DNA of 43,048 nucleotides from Rhodoferax sp. (lineage in GTDB: Bacteria > Pseudomonadota > Gammaproteobacteria > Burkholderiales > Burkholderiaceae_C): assembly GCA_029865845.1 (NCBI GenBank), contig JARXAM010000109.1, positions 1-43,048 on the forward strand, written 5' to 3'. Below are positions 1-11,425 of the stretch, one piece after another (position 1 is the stretch's first letter; each line of letters begins with the position of its first letter). The notes beneath the pieces were generated by a model. It was not told where the DNA came from. It saw only the letters and a program-made list of their open reading frames with translations, and did no database searches. Both the position numbers and the translations under genes were made by a program.

Positions 1-87
1 TCCATTGTGGATCTGCCACTGGTCCCACAAGAGAACCATGGAGAACCCAAAGATCACCCACAAAATGGTGCGGCGAATATCGTTCAT
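1..87 (-). CDS. yidC: Membrane protein insertase YidC, N-terminal fragment
   Basis: The first 29 codons of YidC are present; the rest lies beyond the window's left edge. YidC inserts and folds inner-membrane proteins, alone or with the Sec translocon. The visible N-terminus ([20 protein letters not shown]) is the typical start of the proteobacterial protein: a short positively charged cytoplasmic stretch followed by the first membrane helix. The ATG at 85-87 overlaps the yidD stop codon in an ATGA arrangement, so the two are probably translationally coupled. The position downstream of rpmH-rnpA-yidD is the conserved bacterial order and supports the call strongly. Confidence 0.95.
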   Translation of the reverse strand, partial: MNDIRRTILWVIFGFSMVLLWDQWQIHNG

Positions 88-356
88 GAAGACTTCTTCT
101 CAGAGGGGGATTGAATCAAGCGACTGAACAGTCGCGGCGCACTCTCAGGCACAGGATCATGCCCACCCGCGCACCACGGGTGACAGCGCGCAATACGCGC
201 AACCGTCAAATAACTGCCTATTGTCGCACCGTGCCGCTCAAGGGCTTTCAGCGCATACACAGAACATGTGGGGTTGAAACGGCAACTGCTCCCCAGCCAA
301 GGACTCAGCAACAAACGATAGGCTTTAACCACACCGATGAGCAAAGAACGGATCAT
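84..356 (-). CDS. yidD: Membrane protein insertion efficiency factor YidD
   Basis: A 90-residue protein with the family pattern: Cys25, the [15 protein letters not shown] block (Cys31), a second Cys pair (Cys58, Cys62) and GGHDPVP near residues 64-70. YidD is a small inner-membrane-associated protein thought to assist YidC-dependent insertion. The N-terminal amphipathic stretch (residues 1-20) fits peripheral membrane attachment. Its ATG overlaps the rnpA stop and its stop overlaps the yidC start, both as ATGA, so rnpA, yidD and yidC form a tightly coupled string. Length and gene order are normal. Confidence 0.95.
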   Translation of the reverse strand: MIRSLLIGVVKAYRLLLSPWLGSSCRFNPTCSVYALKALERHGATIGSYLTVARIARCHPWCAGGHDPVPESAPRLFSRLIQSPSEKKSS

Positions 357-820
357 GGTGGGGCCTCTGGGCGAATGGCTGGTGAGGTGGCGCGCGCAAC
401 ACCAACAATCTGGCCAAACAAATCTTGCAACTCCATTCGAACCGCCGCCTTAAGCGCATCCGAGGTGGCGCTCACAAAGTGTTTTCGGTCGAAGTCGCGA
501 CGCAAGCGGATCAGATGCGCTTTTTCTTTCAACAGCGGCGCAAATTCGACGCCCAACTGATAGACCTGTCGCTTGATGGTATTTCGGGTGACCGCACGTT
601 TGGCCCAACGCTTGGGAACCATCGCACCCACCCAGATTCCGGGCGAAGGAAAGACAGGCGCAGCTCCTTCAGACCCAGAAACGCCGACAGCGCAGCAATG
701 CATAGCAAAGTGCGCTGTTTTTGAAACGGTGGTGCCCCCCAGAGCCGCTTGGAACTGGGCGCGCGTTTGAAGGCGCGTGACGGCAACCGGCCTGGCCGAC
801 TGAGCTTCTCCGATCACCAA
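353..820 (-). CDS. rnpA: Ribonuclease P protein component
   Basis: RnpA is the protein subunit of RNase P, which removes 5' leaders from pre-tRNA together with the catalytic RNA. The conserved RNR-type RNA-binding motif is visible as KRAVTRNTIKRQ in the middle of the protein, followed by the helical segment typical of the family. The reading frame opens with TTG at 820 with GTG immediately after, and no ATG is available near the conserved TRLQTRAQF block, so the exact start (820 or 817) is uncertain. At about 155 residues it is slightly long, with a proline-rich C-terminal tail. It lies 30 bp after rpmH and shares its promoter. Confidence 0.93.
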   Translation of the reverse strand: MVIGEAQSARPVAVTRLQTRAQFQAALGGTTVSKTAHFAMHCCAVGVSGSEGAAPVFPSPGIWVGAMVPKRWAKRAVTRNTIKRQVYQLGVEFAPLLKEKAHLIRLRRDFDRKHFVSATSDALKAAVRMELQDLFGQIVGVARATSPAIRPEAPP

Positions 821-850
821 AAGCCGAAAGCCTTGGTCAGCGAAGCTAAC

Positions 851-985
851 TTATACAGCCAGACGCTTGCGGCCCTTGGCACGGCGTGCGTTGATCACTG
901 CACGGCCACCACGTGTCTTCATGCGGACCAGGAAACCGTGAGTGCGCGCGCGGCGAATTTTGGAAGGTTGGTATGTGCGTTTCAT
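851..985 (-). CDS. rpmH: 50S ribosomal protein L34
   Basis: A 44-codon gene read on the reverse strand. It starts [18 protein letters not shown] and ends in a lysine/arginine-rich tail closing KRLAV, the full canonical L34 sequence. The start ATG (985-983) is preceded by an AGGA ribosome-binding site. L34 is a structural protein of the large ribosomal subunit. It is the first gene of the rpmH-rnpA-yidD-yidC operon and faces away from dnaA across the origin region. Confidence 0.97.
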   Translation of the reverse strand: MKRTYQPSKIRRARTHGFLVRMKTRGGRAVINARRAKGRKRLAV

Positions 986-1259
986 GAAATTTTCCTAAGA
1001 GGCTCTATGGGTCATCCGCTGGTCACACTGGCACATCGCACCAACTGTCTTGGCCTACGGATTTTGGTCTATCGCCCCGAACACAATCAGGGGAACCACG
1101 CATTATCGCAAACTTTCTTTCGGCGAGCAACAATCCAGCGCCCCAGAATTTCTTTTGGCTTCGGTAGGATACATGCACCCAATTGTGGATAAAGTATTGA
1201 TAAATGAGAACTCGCGGCGCCGGGCACAACAACTATCCACAGACAGCTGATTTCAAAAA
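986..1259. other. Candidate oriC / dnaA regulatory region with two DnaA boxes
   Basis: This 274-bp gap between rpmH and dnaA is the usual place for a proteobacterial origin. It holds one perfect DnaA box (TTATCCACA on the reverse strand, 1184-1192) and one single-mismatch box (CTATCCACA on the forward strand, 1233-1241). The two are inverted and 49 bp apart. An AT-richer stretch (about 1191-1210) lies between them. The few boxes and lack of an obvious long AT-rich unwinding element mean it may be mainly the dnaA autoregulatory region, with additional origin elements elsewhere. Confidence 0.6.
1102..1130 (-). promoter_or_regulatory. Sigma-70 promoter for rpmH-rnpA-yidD-yidC
   Basis: On the reverse strand, TTGCTC (1130-1125) and GATAAT (1107-1102) are separated by exactly 17 bp. 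Transcription would begin near 1095 and give a leader of about 110 nt before rpmH. It is the best sigma-70 match in the rpmH-dnaA gap and points in the right direction. No equally good promoter was found for dnaA. Confidence 0.6.
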
Positions 1260-2672
1260 ATGACAACGGGCTCGCACCTCCCTCCCACCGACGACTCCAG
1301 CATGGCGCTTGGTCAAAGCCTTTGGCTCACCTGTGTCGACCAACTTGCCCAAGAGATCCCGGAACAACAATTCAACACTTGGATCAAACCGCTCACCGCC
1401 CTCGTGCATGAGGACATGTCCAAGATCACGATCTATGTCGCCAACCGCTTCAAGTTGGATTGGATACGTGCGCAGTACAGCCAAAGAATTTCCGGCATGT
1501 TGGAGAAGCTCTATGGGCAGGCCGTAGCGGTAGAGTTAGTGATCACTCCCCGCGAAACTTCAACGCGGGCCGTCGCCGCACCCAAAGTTGCTCAAATACC
1601 CAGTGTGGCGGAAACCGTGGAAGACAGCGAAGACCGCAGCACGGGGGGACTCAAGAGTCGGCTCAACAGCATATTGACGTTTGAGAGCCTGGTAGAAGGG
1701 ACCGCGAACCGTATGGCTCGTGCCGCGGCAATGCACGTTGCAACCATGCCGGGTCATCTATATAACCCCTTGTTCATTTATGGCGGCGTTGGGCTTGGCA
1801 AAACCCACTTGATGCATGCGGTAGGCAATAGGCTGCTTGTGGATAAGCCCGCATCCAAAGTGCTGTATATCCACGCGGAGCAATTTGTGTCCGATGTGGT
1901 GAAGGCCTACCAGCGCAAGACCTTCGACGAGTTCAAGGAGCGCTATCACTCGCTGGACCTGCTGCTCATTGACGATGTTCAGTTCTTTGCCAACAAGGAC
2001 CGAACCCAAGAGGAGTTTTTCAACGCCTTCGAAGCCCTTTTGGCCAAAAAGTCCCACATTGTCATGACGAGTGACACCTATCCAAAGGGGCTCGCTGATA
2101 TCCACGAGCGGTTGGTTTCGCGTTTTGACTCCGGGTTAACCGTTGCCATTGAGCCCCCAGAACTCGAAATGCGCGTTGCCATTTTGATTAACAAAGCCCA
2201 CGCAGAAGGGTCGGAAATGCCCGAAGAAGTCGCTTTTTTCGTGGCCAAGAATGTGCGCTCCAACGTCCGTGAGCTGGAGGGCGCACTCCGCAAGATTCTG
2301 GCTTATTCGCGCTTTAACCAAAAAGAAATCTCCATTCAGTTGGCAAGAGAAGCCTTGCGCGATTTGCTCTCCATCCAGAACCGACAAATTTCGGTAGAAA
2401 ACATCCAAAAAACGGTGGCTGACTATTACAAGATCAAAGTGGCGGACATGTACTCCAAGAAGCGTCCTGCGAGCATTGCCCGTCCGCGTCAGATTGCGAT
2501 GTACCTTGCCAAGGAGCTCACCCAAAAAAGTCTGCCCGAAATTGGCGAACTTTTTGGCGGCCGGGACCACACCACGGTGCTTCATGCGGTGAGAAAGATA
2601 GGGGGGGAGCGACAGCAACTGACAGAACTGAACCAACAGCTCCATGTCTTGGAGCAAACCCTCAAGGGTTGA
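1260..2672 (+). CDS. dnaA: Chromosomal replication initiator protein DnaA
   Basis: DnaA binds DnaA boxes at the origin, oligomerises with ATP and opens the duplex to load DnaB. The 470-residue protein has an N-terminal domain I ([17 protein letters not shown]), a variable linker, and an AAA+ core with Walker A at residues 175-182 (GGVGLGKT, Lys181) and Walker B ending Asp238-Asp239 (LLLIDDVQF). The C-terminal DNA-binding helix-turn-helix carries the signature GGRDHTT at 433-439. The ATG at 1260 lacks a clear Shine-Dalgarno sequence. An ATG at 1302 would remove 14 residues but also lacks one, so the longer form is kept. DnaA boxes just upstream suggest autoregulation. Confidence 0.97.
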   Translation: MTTGSHLPPTDDSSMALGQSLWLTCVDQLAQEIPEQQFNTWIKPLTALVHEDMSKITIYVANRFKLDWIRAQYSQRISGMLEKLYGQAVAVELVITPRETSTRAVAAPKVAQIPSVAETVEDSEDRSTGGLKSRLNSILTFESLVEGTANRMARAAAMHVATMPGHLYNPLFIYGGVGLGKTHLMHAVGNRLLVDKPASKVLYIHAEQFVSDVVKAYQRKTFDEFKERYHSLDLLLIDDVQFFANKDRTQEEFFNAFEALLAKKSHIVMTSDTYPKGLADIHERLVSRFDSGLTVAIEPPELEMRVAILINKAHAEGSEMPEEVAFFVAKNVRSNVRELEGALRKILAYSRFNQKEISIQLAREALRDLLSIQNRQISVENIQKTVADYYKIKVADMYSKKRPASIARPRQIAMYLAKELTQKSLPEIGELFGGRDHTTVLHAVRKIGGERQQLTELNQQLHVLEQTLKG

Positions 2673-2796
2673 TTGCAAAACGCAGTTCACCACGTAACGC
2701 GCTCAAAAAACAGCGAAAATGTTCGGATTTGCGGGATATGCCGATTCCCACGCTGACTGACCAGCGCGCAAGGTAGAGATTCACATAGAGGTTGAC

Positions 2797-3903
2797 ATGA
2801 TCGTATTGAAGGCAACTCAAGACAAGGTCTTATCGGTTTTGCAATCCGTGGCCGGCATTGTCGAACGCCGCCACACCCTGCCCATTCTTGGCAACGTCTT
2901 GTTGCGCAAAGTTGGGACTTCATTGCAAATGACTACCAGCGACCTTGAGATCCAGATCCGCACTACTGCGGAATTGGGTGGTGACGCTGGAAACTTCAAC
3001 ACCACCATCGGTGCCCGAAAACTGATTGACATCCTGCGCACCATGCCGGGGGATCAGACGGTTTCTCTGGAATCGAGCCAGGGAAAAATTATCCTTAAAG
3101 GTGGCAAAAGTAAGTTCACCTTGCAGACCATGCAGGCAGAGGACTTTCCTTTGGTACAGGAAAGCGCCAGTTTCGGCCCTGTGTTCAGCGTGCCGCAAAA
3201 GACGCTCAAGGACTTGCTTAGTCAAGTGTCATTTGCCATGGCGGTTCACGACATTCGTTACTACCTCAATGGGATTTTGTTCGTAGCCGAAGGCAAGCAG
3301 CTCAGCTTGGTAGCCACTGACGGCCACCGGTTGGCATTCGCGTCGGCCACCCTCGACGTGGAAGTACCCAAGCAAGAGGTCATCCTGCCGCGCAAGACCG
3401 TCATCGAATTGCAACGGCTGTTGAGCGACAAAGAGGGTGCTATCGAAATGCAGTTTGCCAACAACCAAGCCAAGTTCACGTTTGACGGCATGGAATTTGT
3501 GACCAAGCTGGTCGAGGGCAAGTTTCCCGACTACAACCGGGTCATCCCCAAGAACCACAAGAACTGCATCACCCTGGGTCGCGAGGCCCTGCTAAAAACA
3601 TTGCAGCGCACCGCGATTCTGACGAGCGACAAGTTCAAAGGCGTGCGATTGAACATCGACCCCGGCAGCCTGCGCGTAGCATCCAACAATGCCGAACAGG
3701 AAGAGGCGGTGGACGAACTCGACATCGACTACGGTGGAGAAAGTATCGAGATCGGGTTCAACGTCACGTACCTGATGGATGCCTTGGCCAACATGAACCA
3801 GGACATGGTGTGCATGGAGTTGTCTGACGGCAATAGCTCCGCGCTGATTACCATTCCCGACAACGCGACCTTCAAGTACGTTGTCATGCCCATGAGAATT
3901 TGA
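2797..3903 (+). CDS. dnaN: DNA polymerase III sliding clamp (beta subunit)
   Basis: The beta clamp encircles DNA as a dimer and tethers polymerase III and other replication and repair proteins. The 368-residue length is standard. It opens MIVLKATQDKVLSVLQSVAG and contains the conserved HTLPILGNVLL segment. It ends with YVVMPMRI, the C-terminal motif that lines the peptide-binding pocket. The ATG is preceded by AGAGG at a suitable distance. The gap from dnaA is 124 bp with no DnaA box seen. A hairpin follows the gene before gyrB. Confidence 0.97.
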   Translation: MIVLKATQDKVLSVLQSVAGIVERRHTLPILGNVLLRKVGTSLQMTTSDLEIQIRTTAELGGDAGNFNTTIGARKLIDILRTMPGDQTVSLESSQGKIILKGGKSKFTLQTMQAEDFPLVQESASFGPVFSVPQKTLKDLLSQVSFAMAVHDIRYYLNGILFVAEGKQLSLVATDGHRLAFASATLDVEVPKQEVILPRKTVIELQRLLSDKEGAIEMQFANNQAKFTFDGMEFVTKLVEGKFPDYNRVIPKNHKNCITLGREALLKTLQRTAILTSDKFKGVRLNIDPGSLRVASNNAEQEEAVDELDIDYGGESIEIGFNVTYLMDALANMNQDMVCMELSDGNSSALITIPDNATFKYVVMPMRI

Positions 3904-3928
3904 TCCCCCACGTTATCGCAACCGTGTC

Positions 3929-6940
<3,012 letters not shown>

Positions 6941-6949
6941 GCATCGCCC

Positions 6950-7969
6950 TTAGATGCTGCCGCGCACCGGCGCGGTGGATGCCCGCACCACCAACACCGG
7001 GTCAGGCACAGGCACGATGGTGGGCTCGTGTTGCGGATTTTCAATCAAGTCCAGCAGCAAGTTAATGGAGATGGTGGCGACCTGCTCAATACCCAAAGCC
7101 ACGGTAGTGAGCGCCGGGCGCATGTCGCGGGCGAGCTGGATGTCGGTGATACCGATAACCGAAATATCTTGGGGAATGCGAATGCCCCGGTCTGCCAAAG
7201 CCTGGCAGGCACCGTATGCCATCAGATCGTTGGTGCAAAAAATGGCAGTGATATCGGGGTGCTGCTCCAGCAGCGAGTCGGTGGCTTCGTGGCCACCGGC
7301 GACCGTGTCACGCACATTGCGAACAAGCGCCTCATGCAGCGTGAGGTCGGCGGCGCTGAGGGCACTGACGAATCCATCCAGACGCGCAATCTGCATGCCT
7401 TCCAAACCGCAACCTACGATGGCACCCATGCGCCGGTGCCCCAAGTCCAACAAATGCTGGCCCGCAATCTGTCCAGCGCGGTGAAAGTTCACCACCACGT
7501 GCGGAATGTGGTTGGCCAAGTCCACCTGCTCCTCTGAGGCCAACACGATGGGCGAGCGGCGGGTTTTCAGCGCATGAATGTCATCCGCGCTGATACCTGC
7601 GTGCAACACTAACACTCCATCGGCCAGGGTGCCGGCAATCTGGTGCAAATAAGCAAGACCAATGTCCGGGCGCTCGTCCGTGTTGCACACCATCAGAAAG
7701 TAATTGCGATGGCGCGCCACGCGCTCGGCCACCCGCACAAACTCAGGGTAGAAGGGGTTGTTGATATCGGGCAACACCAGCGCCACCATGGACGACTTGC
7801 CCTCGGCCAAGGCGCGGGCCATCAAATTGGGCCGATACCCGGTGGCTGCAATCGCCTCTTGTACCTTTTGCACGGTGGCGGGCTTTACCTTCTGGGTGTT
7901 ACGCAGCACGTTAGACACCGTGGCAGTGGTAACGCCTGCCAGACGGGCGACTTCGCTCAACGTTGCCAT
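6950..7969 (-). CDS. LacI/GalR-family transcriptional repressor of the galactoside operon
   Basis: A 339-residue regulator. Residues 2-24 form the LacI helix-turn-helix (TLSEVARLAGVTTATVSNVL), followed by a hinge helix (GYRPNLMARALAEGKS) and a periplasmic-binding-protein-like sensor domain beginning MVALVLPDINNPFYPEF. It diverges from the binding-protein/permease/glycosidase operon. Two TTTAA-N4-TTAAA palindromes with a central CG, the usual form of LacI-family operators, lie between them, so local repression and autoregulation are the simplest reading. The inducer is probably a galactoside or its product, inferred from the operon. The start has no strong ribosome-binding site, but the HTH begins at residue 2, which supports it. 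Confidence 0.93.
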   Translation of the reverse strand: MATLSEVARLAGVTTATVSNVLRNTQKVKPATVQKVQEAIAATGYRPNLMARALAEGKSSMVALVLPDINNPFYPEFVRVAERVARHRNYFLMVCNTDERPDIGLAYLHQIAGTLADGVLVLHAGISADDIHALKTRRSPIVLASEEQVDLANHIPHVVVNFHRAGQIAGQHLLDLGHRRMGAIVGCGLEGMQIARLDGFVSALSAADLTLHEALVRNVRDTVAGGHEATDSLLEQHPDITAIFCTNDLMAYGACQALADRGIRIPQDISVIGITDIQLARDMRPALTTVALGIEQVATISINLLLDLIENPQHEPTIVPVPDPVLVVRASTAPVRGSI

Positions 7970-8085
7970 AGGCGCAGCACGTTTATGTGAATAGACATTG
8001 ATAGATACATCGTTGGGACCCTAGGACTTTCCCTAGTCTCCGGTTTTTTTTCGGACACCCGTAGGTATACTACAAAAATTGTCGT

Positions 8086-8101
8086 ATTTAACCGCTTAAA
8101 T
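8086..8101. promoter_or_regulatory. LacI-family operator, copy 1
   Basis: ATTTAACCGCTTAAAT: half-sites ATTTAA and TTAAAT are exact inverted complements around CCGC, with the central CG step typical of LacI/GalR operators. It lies closer to the repressor gene and may serve autoregulation or loop formation with copy 2, 98 bp away centre to centre. Confidence 0.75.
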
Positions 8102-8181
8102 TCTAGTTTAATACCCTTACTCATGGGTCTTTCGGTCCTCGCGGGCCGGTGGCGGAAGAAAGTCGACATATGGTTTTTTAG

Positions 8182-8201
8182 AAATTTAACCGCTTAAATT
8201 T
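8182..8201. promoter_or_regulatory. LacI-family operator, copy 2
   Basis: The same palindrome in a longer form: perfect 8-bp half-sites (AAATTTAA / TTAAATTT) flank CCGC. The 16-bp core is identical to copy 1. It lies 180 bp upstream of the binding-protein start codon, consistent with repression of the operon promoter. The promoter's -10 and -35 elements could not be assigned with confidence. Confidence 0.78.
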
Positions 8202-8381
8202 ATGAAAGGGCACCCGTCAGTACCAAGAAAATCTACTTCGTCGTTTTCTGGTTTCGTTCGCAAAGGCAGAGCCTGCGCCGCCGCTACTTATGGCGAGCCC
8301 GGACTCTGGAGACAACAGATGCCCATGCAGCGGCTCCCTCCGCATAGGCCATCTGCCAACCAATCAACAGGAAGACAGTCT
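8202..8381 (+). other. Leader region of the galactoside ABC operon
   Basis: The frame of the binding protein stays open back to an ATG at 8202. The encoded 60 residues resemble neither a signal peptide nor a binding protein, and the real start at 8382 has an AGGAAGA ribosome-binding site. I therefore read this as a 5' untranslated leader downstream of operator 2. Apart from the operators, the 412-bp gap between the repressor and the binding protein also holds a short inverted repeat (CTAGG / CCTAG, about 8021-8036) in the repressor's leader. Confidence 0.5.
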
Positions 8382-9668
8382 ATGAATTTCGTCACACGCA
8401 TCACTCGTCGCAGCACCTTGGCCTCCATGATCGGCCTGGCGCTGAGCACCACCGGCCTGATGGCCACCCACGCAGCCCACGCCGGTGAAGTCACTATTTG
8501 GGCCTGGGACCCGAACTTCAACATTGCCATCATGCACGAGGCGGCCAAGCGTTACACGGCCAAGAACCCTAGCGTGACCTTCAAAATCGTGGACATGGCC
8601 AAGCCAGATCTGGAGCAAAAACTGCAGACTACCCTGGCCTCCGGCGTGACCAAAAACCTGCCCGACATCGTGCTGGTAGAAGACTACAACGCGCCCAAGT
8701 ACCTGCGCTCCTTCCCTGGCGCGTTTGAATCCCTGTCTGGCAAGGTGGACTACAAAGGCTTCGCAGGCTACAAGGTCAACCTCATGACCATGGGTGGCAA
8801 GGTGTACGGCCTGCCTTTTGACACCGGCACCACCGGCATGTACTACCGCAGCGACTTGATCAAACAGGCCGGCTTCAGCGACAAAGACATGCAAAACATC
8901 ACCTGGGACCGCTTCATCGAGATCGGCAAACAGGTTGAAGCCAAGACCGGCAAAAAGATGTTCGCCATGGACCCCCAGGACGGCGCGCTCATCCGCATCA
9001 TGATGCAGGGTGCCGGGCGCTGGTATTTCGACAAAGACGGCAAGCTCGACATCAAGAACAACCCGGCCCTGAAAGCCGCGCTGGAAACCCAGGTCAAATT
9101 CCTGCAATCCAGCATCTACAAGCCCACCTCCGGTTGGGGCGAGTGGGTTGGCGCATTCAACAAGGGTGACGTGGCTTCGGTGACCACCGGTGTGTGGATC
9201 ACCGGCTCTGTGAAGGCCGAGGCCAGCCAGTCCGGCAAATGGGCCGTGGCACCCACGCCGCGCCTGAACGTGCCCGGCGCAGTGAACGCATCCAACTTGG
9301 GAGGCTCGAGCTGGTACGTGCTCTCCAGCGGCAAAGAGAAGGCTGCGGCTGCCGACTTCCTGAACCAGATTTACGCCAAGGACGTGGACTTCTACCAAAC
9401 CATCCTGCAATCCCGCGGTGCGGTGGGCTCCCTGTTGGCATCGCGCGGTGGCAAGGCTTACTCTGAAGCCGACCCCTTCTTCGGCGGCGACAAGGTATGG
9501 CAAAAATTCAGCGACTGGATGGGCAAGGTGCCTAGCGTGAACTACGGCATGTACACCTACGAAGGTGACACCGCTGTGGCCGCTCAGTTGCAGGGCTTGG
9601 CGCAGGGTCTGCCGGTCGAGAAGGCACTGGAAAACATCCACAACCAACTCGCCTCGCAAATCAAGTAA
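8382..9668 (+). CDS. Sugar ABC transporter periplasmic binding protein (family 1, MalE/UgpB-like)
   Basis: A 428-residue extracellular solute-binding protein. The first 34 residues are a signal peptide (basic ITRR, hydrophobic core, AHA cleavage site before GEVTIWAWD). The mature start with beta-strand VTIWAWD, the NLPDIVLVEDYNAPKYL segment and the GLPFDTGTTGMYYRSDL block are typical of cluster-B carbohydrate-binding proteins. It would capture the operon's substrate, probably an alpha- or beta-galactoside judging from the downstream glycosidases, and deliver it to the two permeases. The ATG at 8382 has AGGAAGA at a good distance. It is the first gene of the operon and is separated from the permease by 32 bp. 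Confidence 0.92.
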   Translation: MNFVTRITRRSTLASMIGLALSTTGLMATHAAHAGEVTIWAWDPNFNIAIMHEAAKRYTAKNPSVTFKIVDMAKPDLEQKLQTTLASGVTKNLPDIVLVEDYNAPKYLRSFPGAFESLSGKVDYKGFAGYKVNLMTMGGKVYGLPFDTGTTGMYYRSDLIKQAGFSDKDMQNITWDRFIEIGKQVEAKTGKKMFAMDPQDGALIRIMMQGAGRWYFDKDGKLDIKNNPALKAALETQVKFLQSSIYKPTSGWGEWVGAFNKGDVASVTTGVWITGSVKAEASQSGKWAVAPTPRLNVPGAVNASNLGGSSWYVLSSGKEKAAAADFLNQIYAKDVDFYQTILQSRGAVGSLLASRGGKAYSEADPFFGGDKVWQKFSDWMGKVPSVNYGMYTYEGDTAVAAQLQGLAQGLPVEKALENIHNQLASQIK

Positions 9669-9700
9669 ACCGTACGGCAAACCTGTACTGAAAGAGCACC

Positions 9701-10597
9701 ATGGGCCCCACGCCTACGACCCGCTACCGGCGTCTTTACGACGTCAATGGCTGGCTTTTTGTTTCCACTGCGTTGGTACTGATCGGGGTCTTCATGGCCT
9801 ATCCGATCGTCAAGTCGCTGTGGATGTCGCTCCATGCCGGCCAAGGCACGGTGGTGGAATTCGTAGGCACCGGGAACTTGGTGCGTCTGGCCAGCGACCC
9901 GATTTTTCTGCGGGCGCTGCAAAACACTTTTATCTTTCTGATCATCCAGGTGCCGCTCATGATCGTGCTGGCGCTGGTCATGGCGAGCTGCCTGAACATG
10001 CCGAACCTGCGTTTTCGCGGGCTGTTGCGCACGGCGGTGTTTTTGCCGTGTGTGACCTCGCTGGTGGCCTACTCGGTGCTGTTCAAGAGCATGTTTTCGT
10101 ACGACGGGCTGATCAACCATGCGCTGGCGTGGCTGGGCTTTATTGACCAACCCATTCCCTGGCTCAATGATCCGTTCTGGTCCAAGGTCGTAATCATCAG
10201 TGCCATCACCTGGCGCTGGACCGGCTACAACATGATCTTTTATCTCGCGGCCATGCAAAACATCGACAAGTCGATCTATGAGGCCGCCCGTATCGATGGC
10301 ATCTCGGCCTACCGACGCTTTGTGTCCATCACCATCCCCATGCTCAAGCCGGTGATCCTGTTCACCACCGTGACCTCCACCATCGGCACCCTGCAGTTGT
10401 TTGACGAGCCCATGAACATCACCGGTGTAAGCGGCGTGGTATCCGACAGCACGCTCACGCTGTCGCTCTACATCTACAACCTGTCGTTCAAATTTGTACC
10501 CAACTTTGGCTACGCCGCCACGGTGTCTTATGTGATCGTGCTGCTGGTGGCTGCGTTGGCCGCCATCCAGTTTTATGCCGCCCGGGAGCGCAACTGA
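9701..10597 (+). CDS. Sugar ABC transporter permease (MalF/UgpA/LacF type)
   Basis: A 298-residue inner-membrane permease with about six predicted membrane segments, the first at residues 18-38. The coupling-helix EAA motif is seen as EAARIDGISAYRRFVSITIP near residues 190-210, the contact site for the ATPase. Its ATG follows AAGAG. The stop codon overlaps the ATG of the second permease by one base (TGATG), indicating coupled translation and a heterodimeric transmembrane channel. Confidence 0.93.
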   Translation: MGPTPTTRYRRLYDVNGWLFVSTALVLIGVFMAYPIVKSLWMSLHAGQGTVVEFVGTGNLVRLASDPIFLRALQNTFIFLIIQVPLMIVLALVMASCLNMPNLRFRGLLRTAVFLPCVTSLVAYSVLFKSMFSYDGLINHALAWLGFIDQPIPWLNDPFWSKVVIISAITWRWTGYNMIFYLAAMQNIDKSIYEAARIDGISAYRRFVSITIPMLKPVILFTTVTSTIGTLQLFDEPMNITGVSGVVSDSTLTLSLYIYNLSFKFVPNFGYAATVSYVIVLLVAALAAIQFYAARERN

Positions 10598-11415
10598 TGA
10601 CCAACTGGGCTGAAAAATTCCGCATGGCTGGCGTGTACCTCTTCCTCGGGGTCATGGCCTTCCTCTCGCTGTTCCCCTTTGCGTGGATGGTGATAGGTGC
10701 CACCAACACCTCGGTGGACGTGACCAAGGGCAAGTTTTCGCTGGGCGGTGCCCTGCTCGACAACCTGTCCAAGCTCAACAAAACCTTCGACATGGCGCAG
10801 ATCTTTTGGAACTCCGGAAAGATCGCCCTCATCGGCGGATTTGCCACGCTCATGATCTCGTCCATGGCGGGCTACGGCTTTGAAGTGTTCAGCTCCAAGG
10901 CCCGCGAGCGCGTCTACAACGGCCTGCTGCTCACGCTGATGATTCCGTTTGCGGCGCTGATGATTCCGCTGTTCATTTTGATGGCGCAGTTTGATTTGCT
11001 AGACACGCACCTAGGCGTCATCCTGCCTGCGCTGGCATCGGCCTACATCGTGTTTTACTTTCGCCAGAGCACCAAGGCCTTCCCCTCCGAACTGCGCGAA
11101 GCCGCGCGGCTGGACGGCCTCAAGGAATGGCAAATCTTCTTGTTTGTGTACATGCCGGTGATGCGCTCCACCTATGCGGCAGCCTTCGTCATCATCTTCA
11201 TGACGGCATGGAACAACTTCCTCTGGCCCCTCATCGTGCTGCAGTCCACCGAGCTCAAAACCATCACCCTGGTGTTGTCCTCGTTGGGCTCGGCCTACTT
11301 CCCCGACTTCGGCGTGATCATGGTGGCCGCTGTGCTGGCCACCTTGCCTACCCTGGTCGTCTTTTTCGCAATGCAACGGCAGTTCGTACAGGGCATGCTG
11401 GGCTCCGTCAAATAA
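10597..11415 (+). CDS. Sugar ABC transporter permease (MalG/UgpE/LacG type)
   Basis: A 272-residue permease with a first membrane helix at about residues 10-30 and the EAA motif EAARLDGLKEWQIFLFVYMP near 168-187, followed by the MTAWNNFLWPLIVLQ segment typical of MalG-like subunits. It pairs with the preceding permease, whose stop codon it overlaps. It lies 10 bp ahead of the GH2 glycosidase gene, so transport and hydrolysis genes are in one transcript. Confidence 0.93.
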   Translation: MTNWAEKFRMAGVYLFLGVMAFLSLFPFAWMVIGATNTSVDVTKGKFSLGGALLDNLSKLNKTFDMAQIFWNSGKIALIGGFATLMISSMAGYGFEVFSSKARERVYNGLLLTLMIPFAALMIPLFILMAQFDLLDTHLGVILPALASAYIVFYFRQSTKAFPSELREAARLDGLKEWQIFLFVYMPVMRSTYAAAFVIIFMTAWNNFLWPLIVLQSTELKTITLVLSSLGSAYFPDFGVIMVAAVLATLPTLVVFFAMQRQFVQGMLGSVK

Positions 11416-11425
11416 GGTTTTTCAC

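Noticed and set aside
1102..1110. TTATCGCAA as a third DnaA box
   Set aside because: Three mismatches from TTATCCACA; it instead overlaps the rpmH -10 element.
8202..8381. Longer form of the sugar-binding protein starting at 8202
   Set aside because: The extra 60 residues would bury the signal peptide inside the protein, and the ATG at 8382 has a good ribosome-binding site.
8364..9680. 438-codon open frame antisense to the sugar-binding protein
   Set aside because: High-GC shadow frame; the forward strand encodes a clear family member and the antisense product is rich in His, Val and Gly with no domain.
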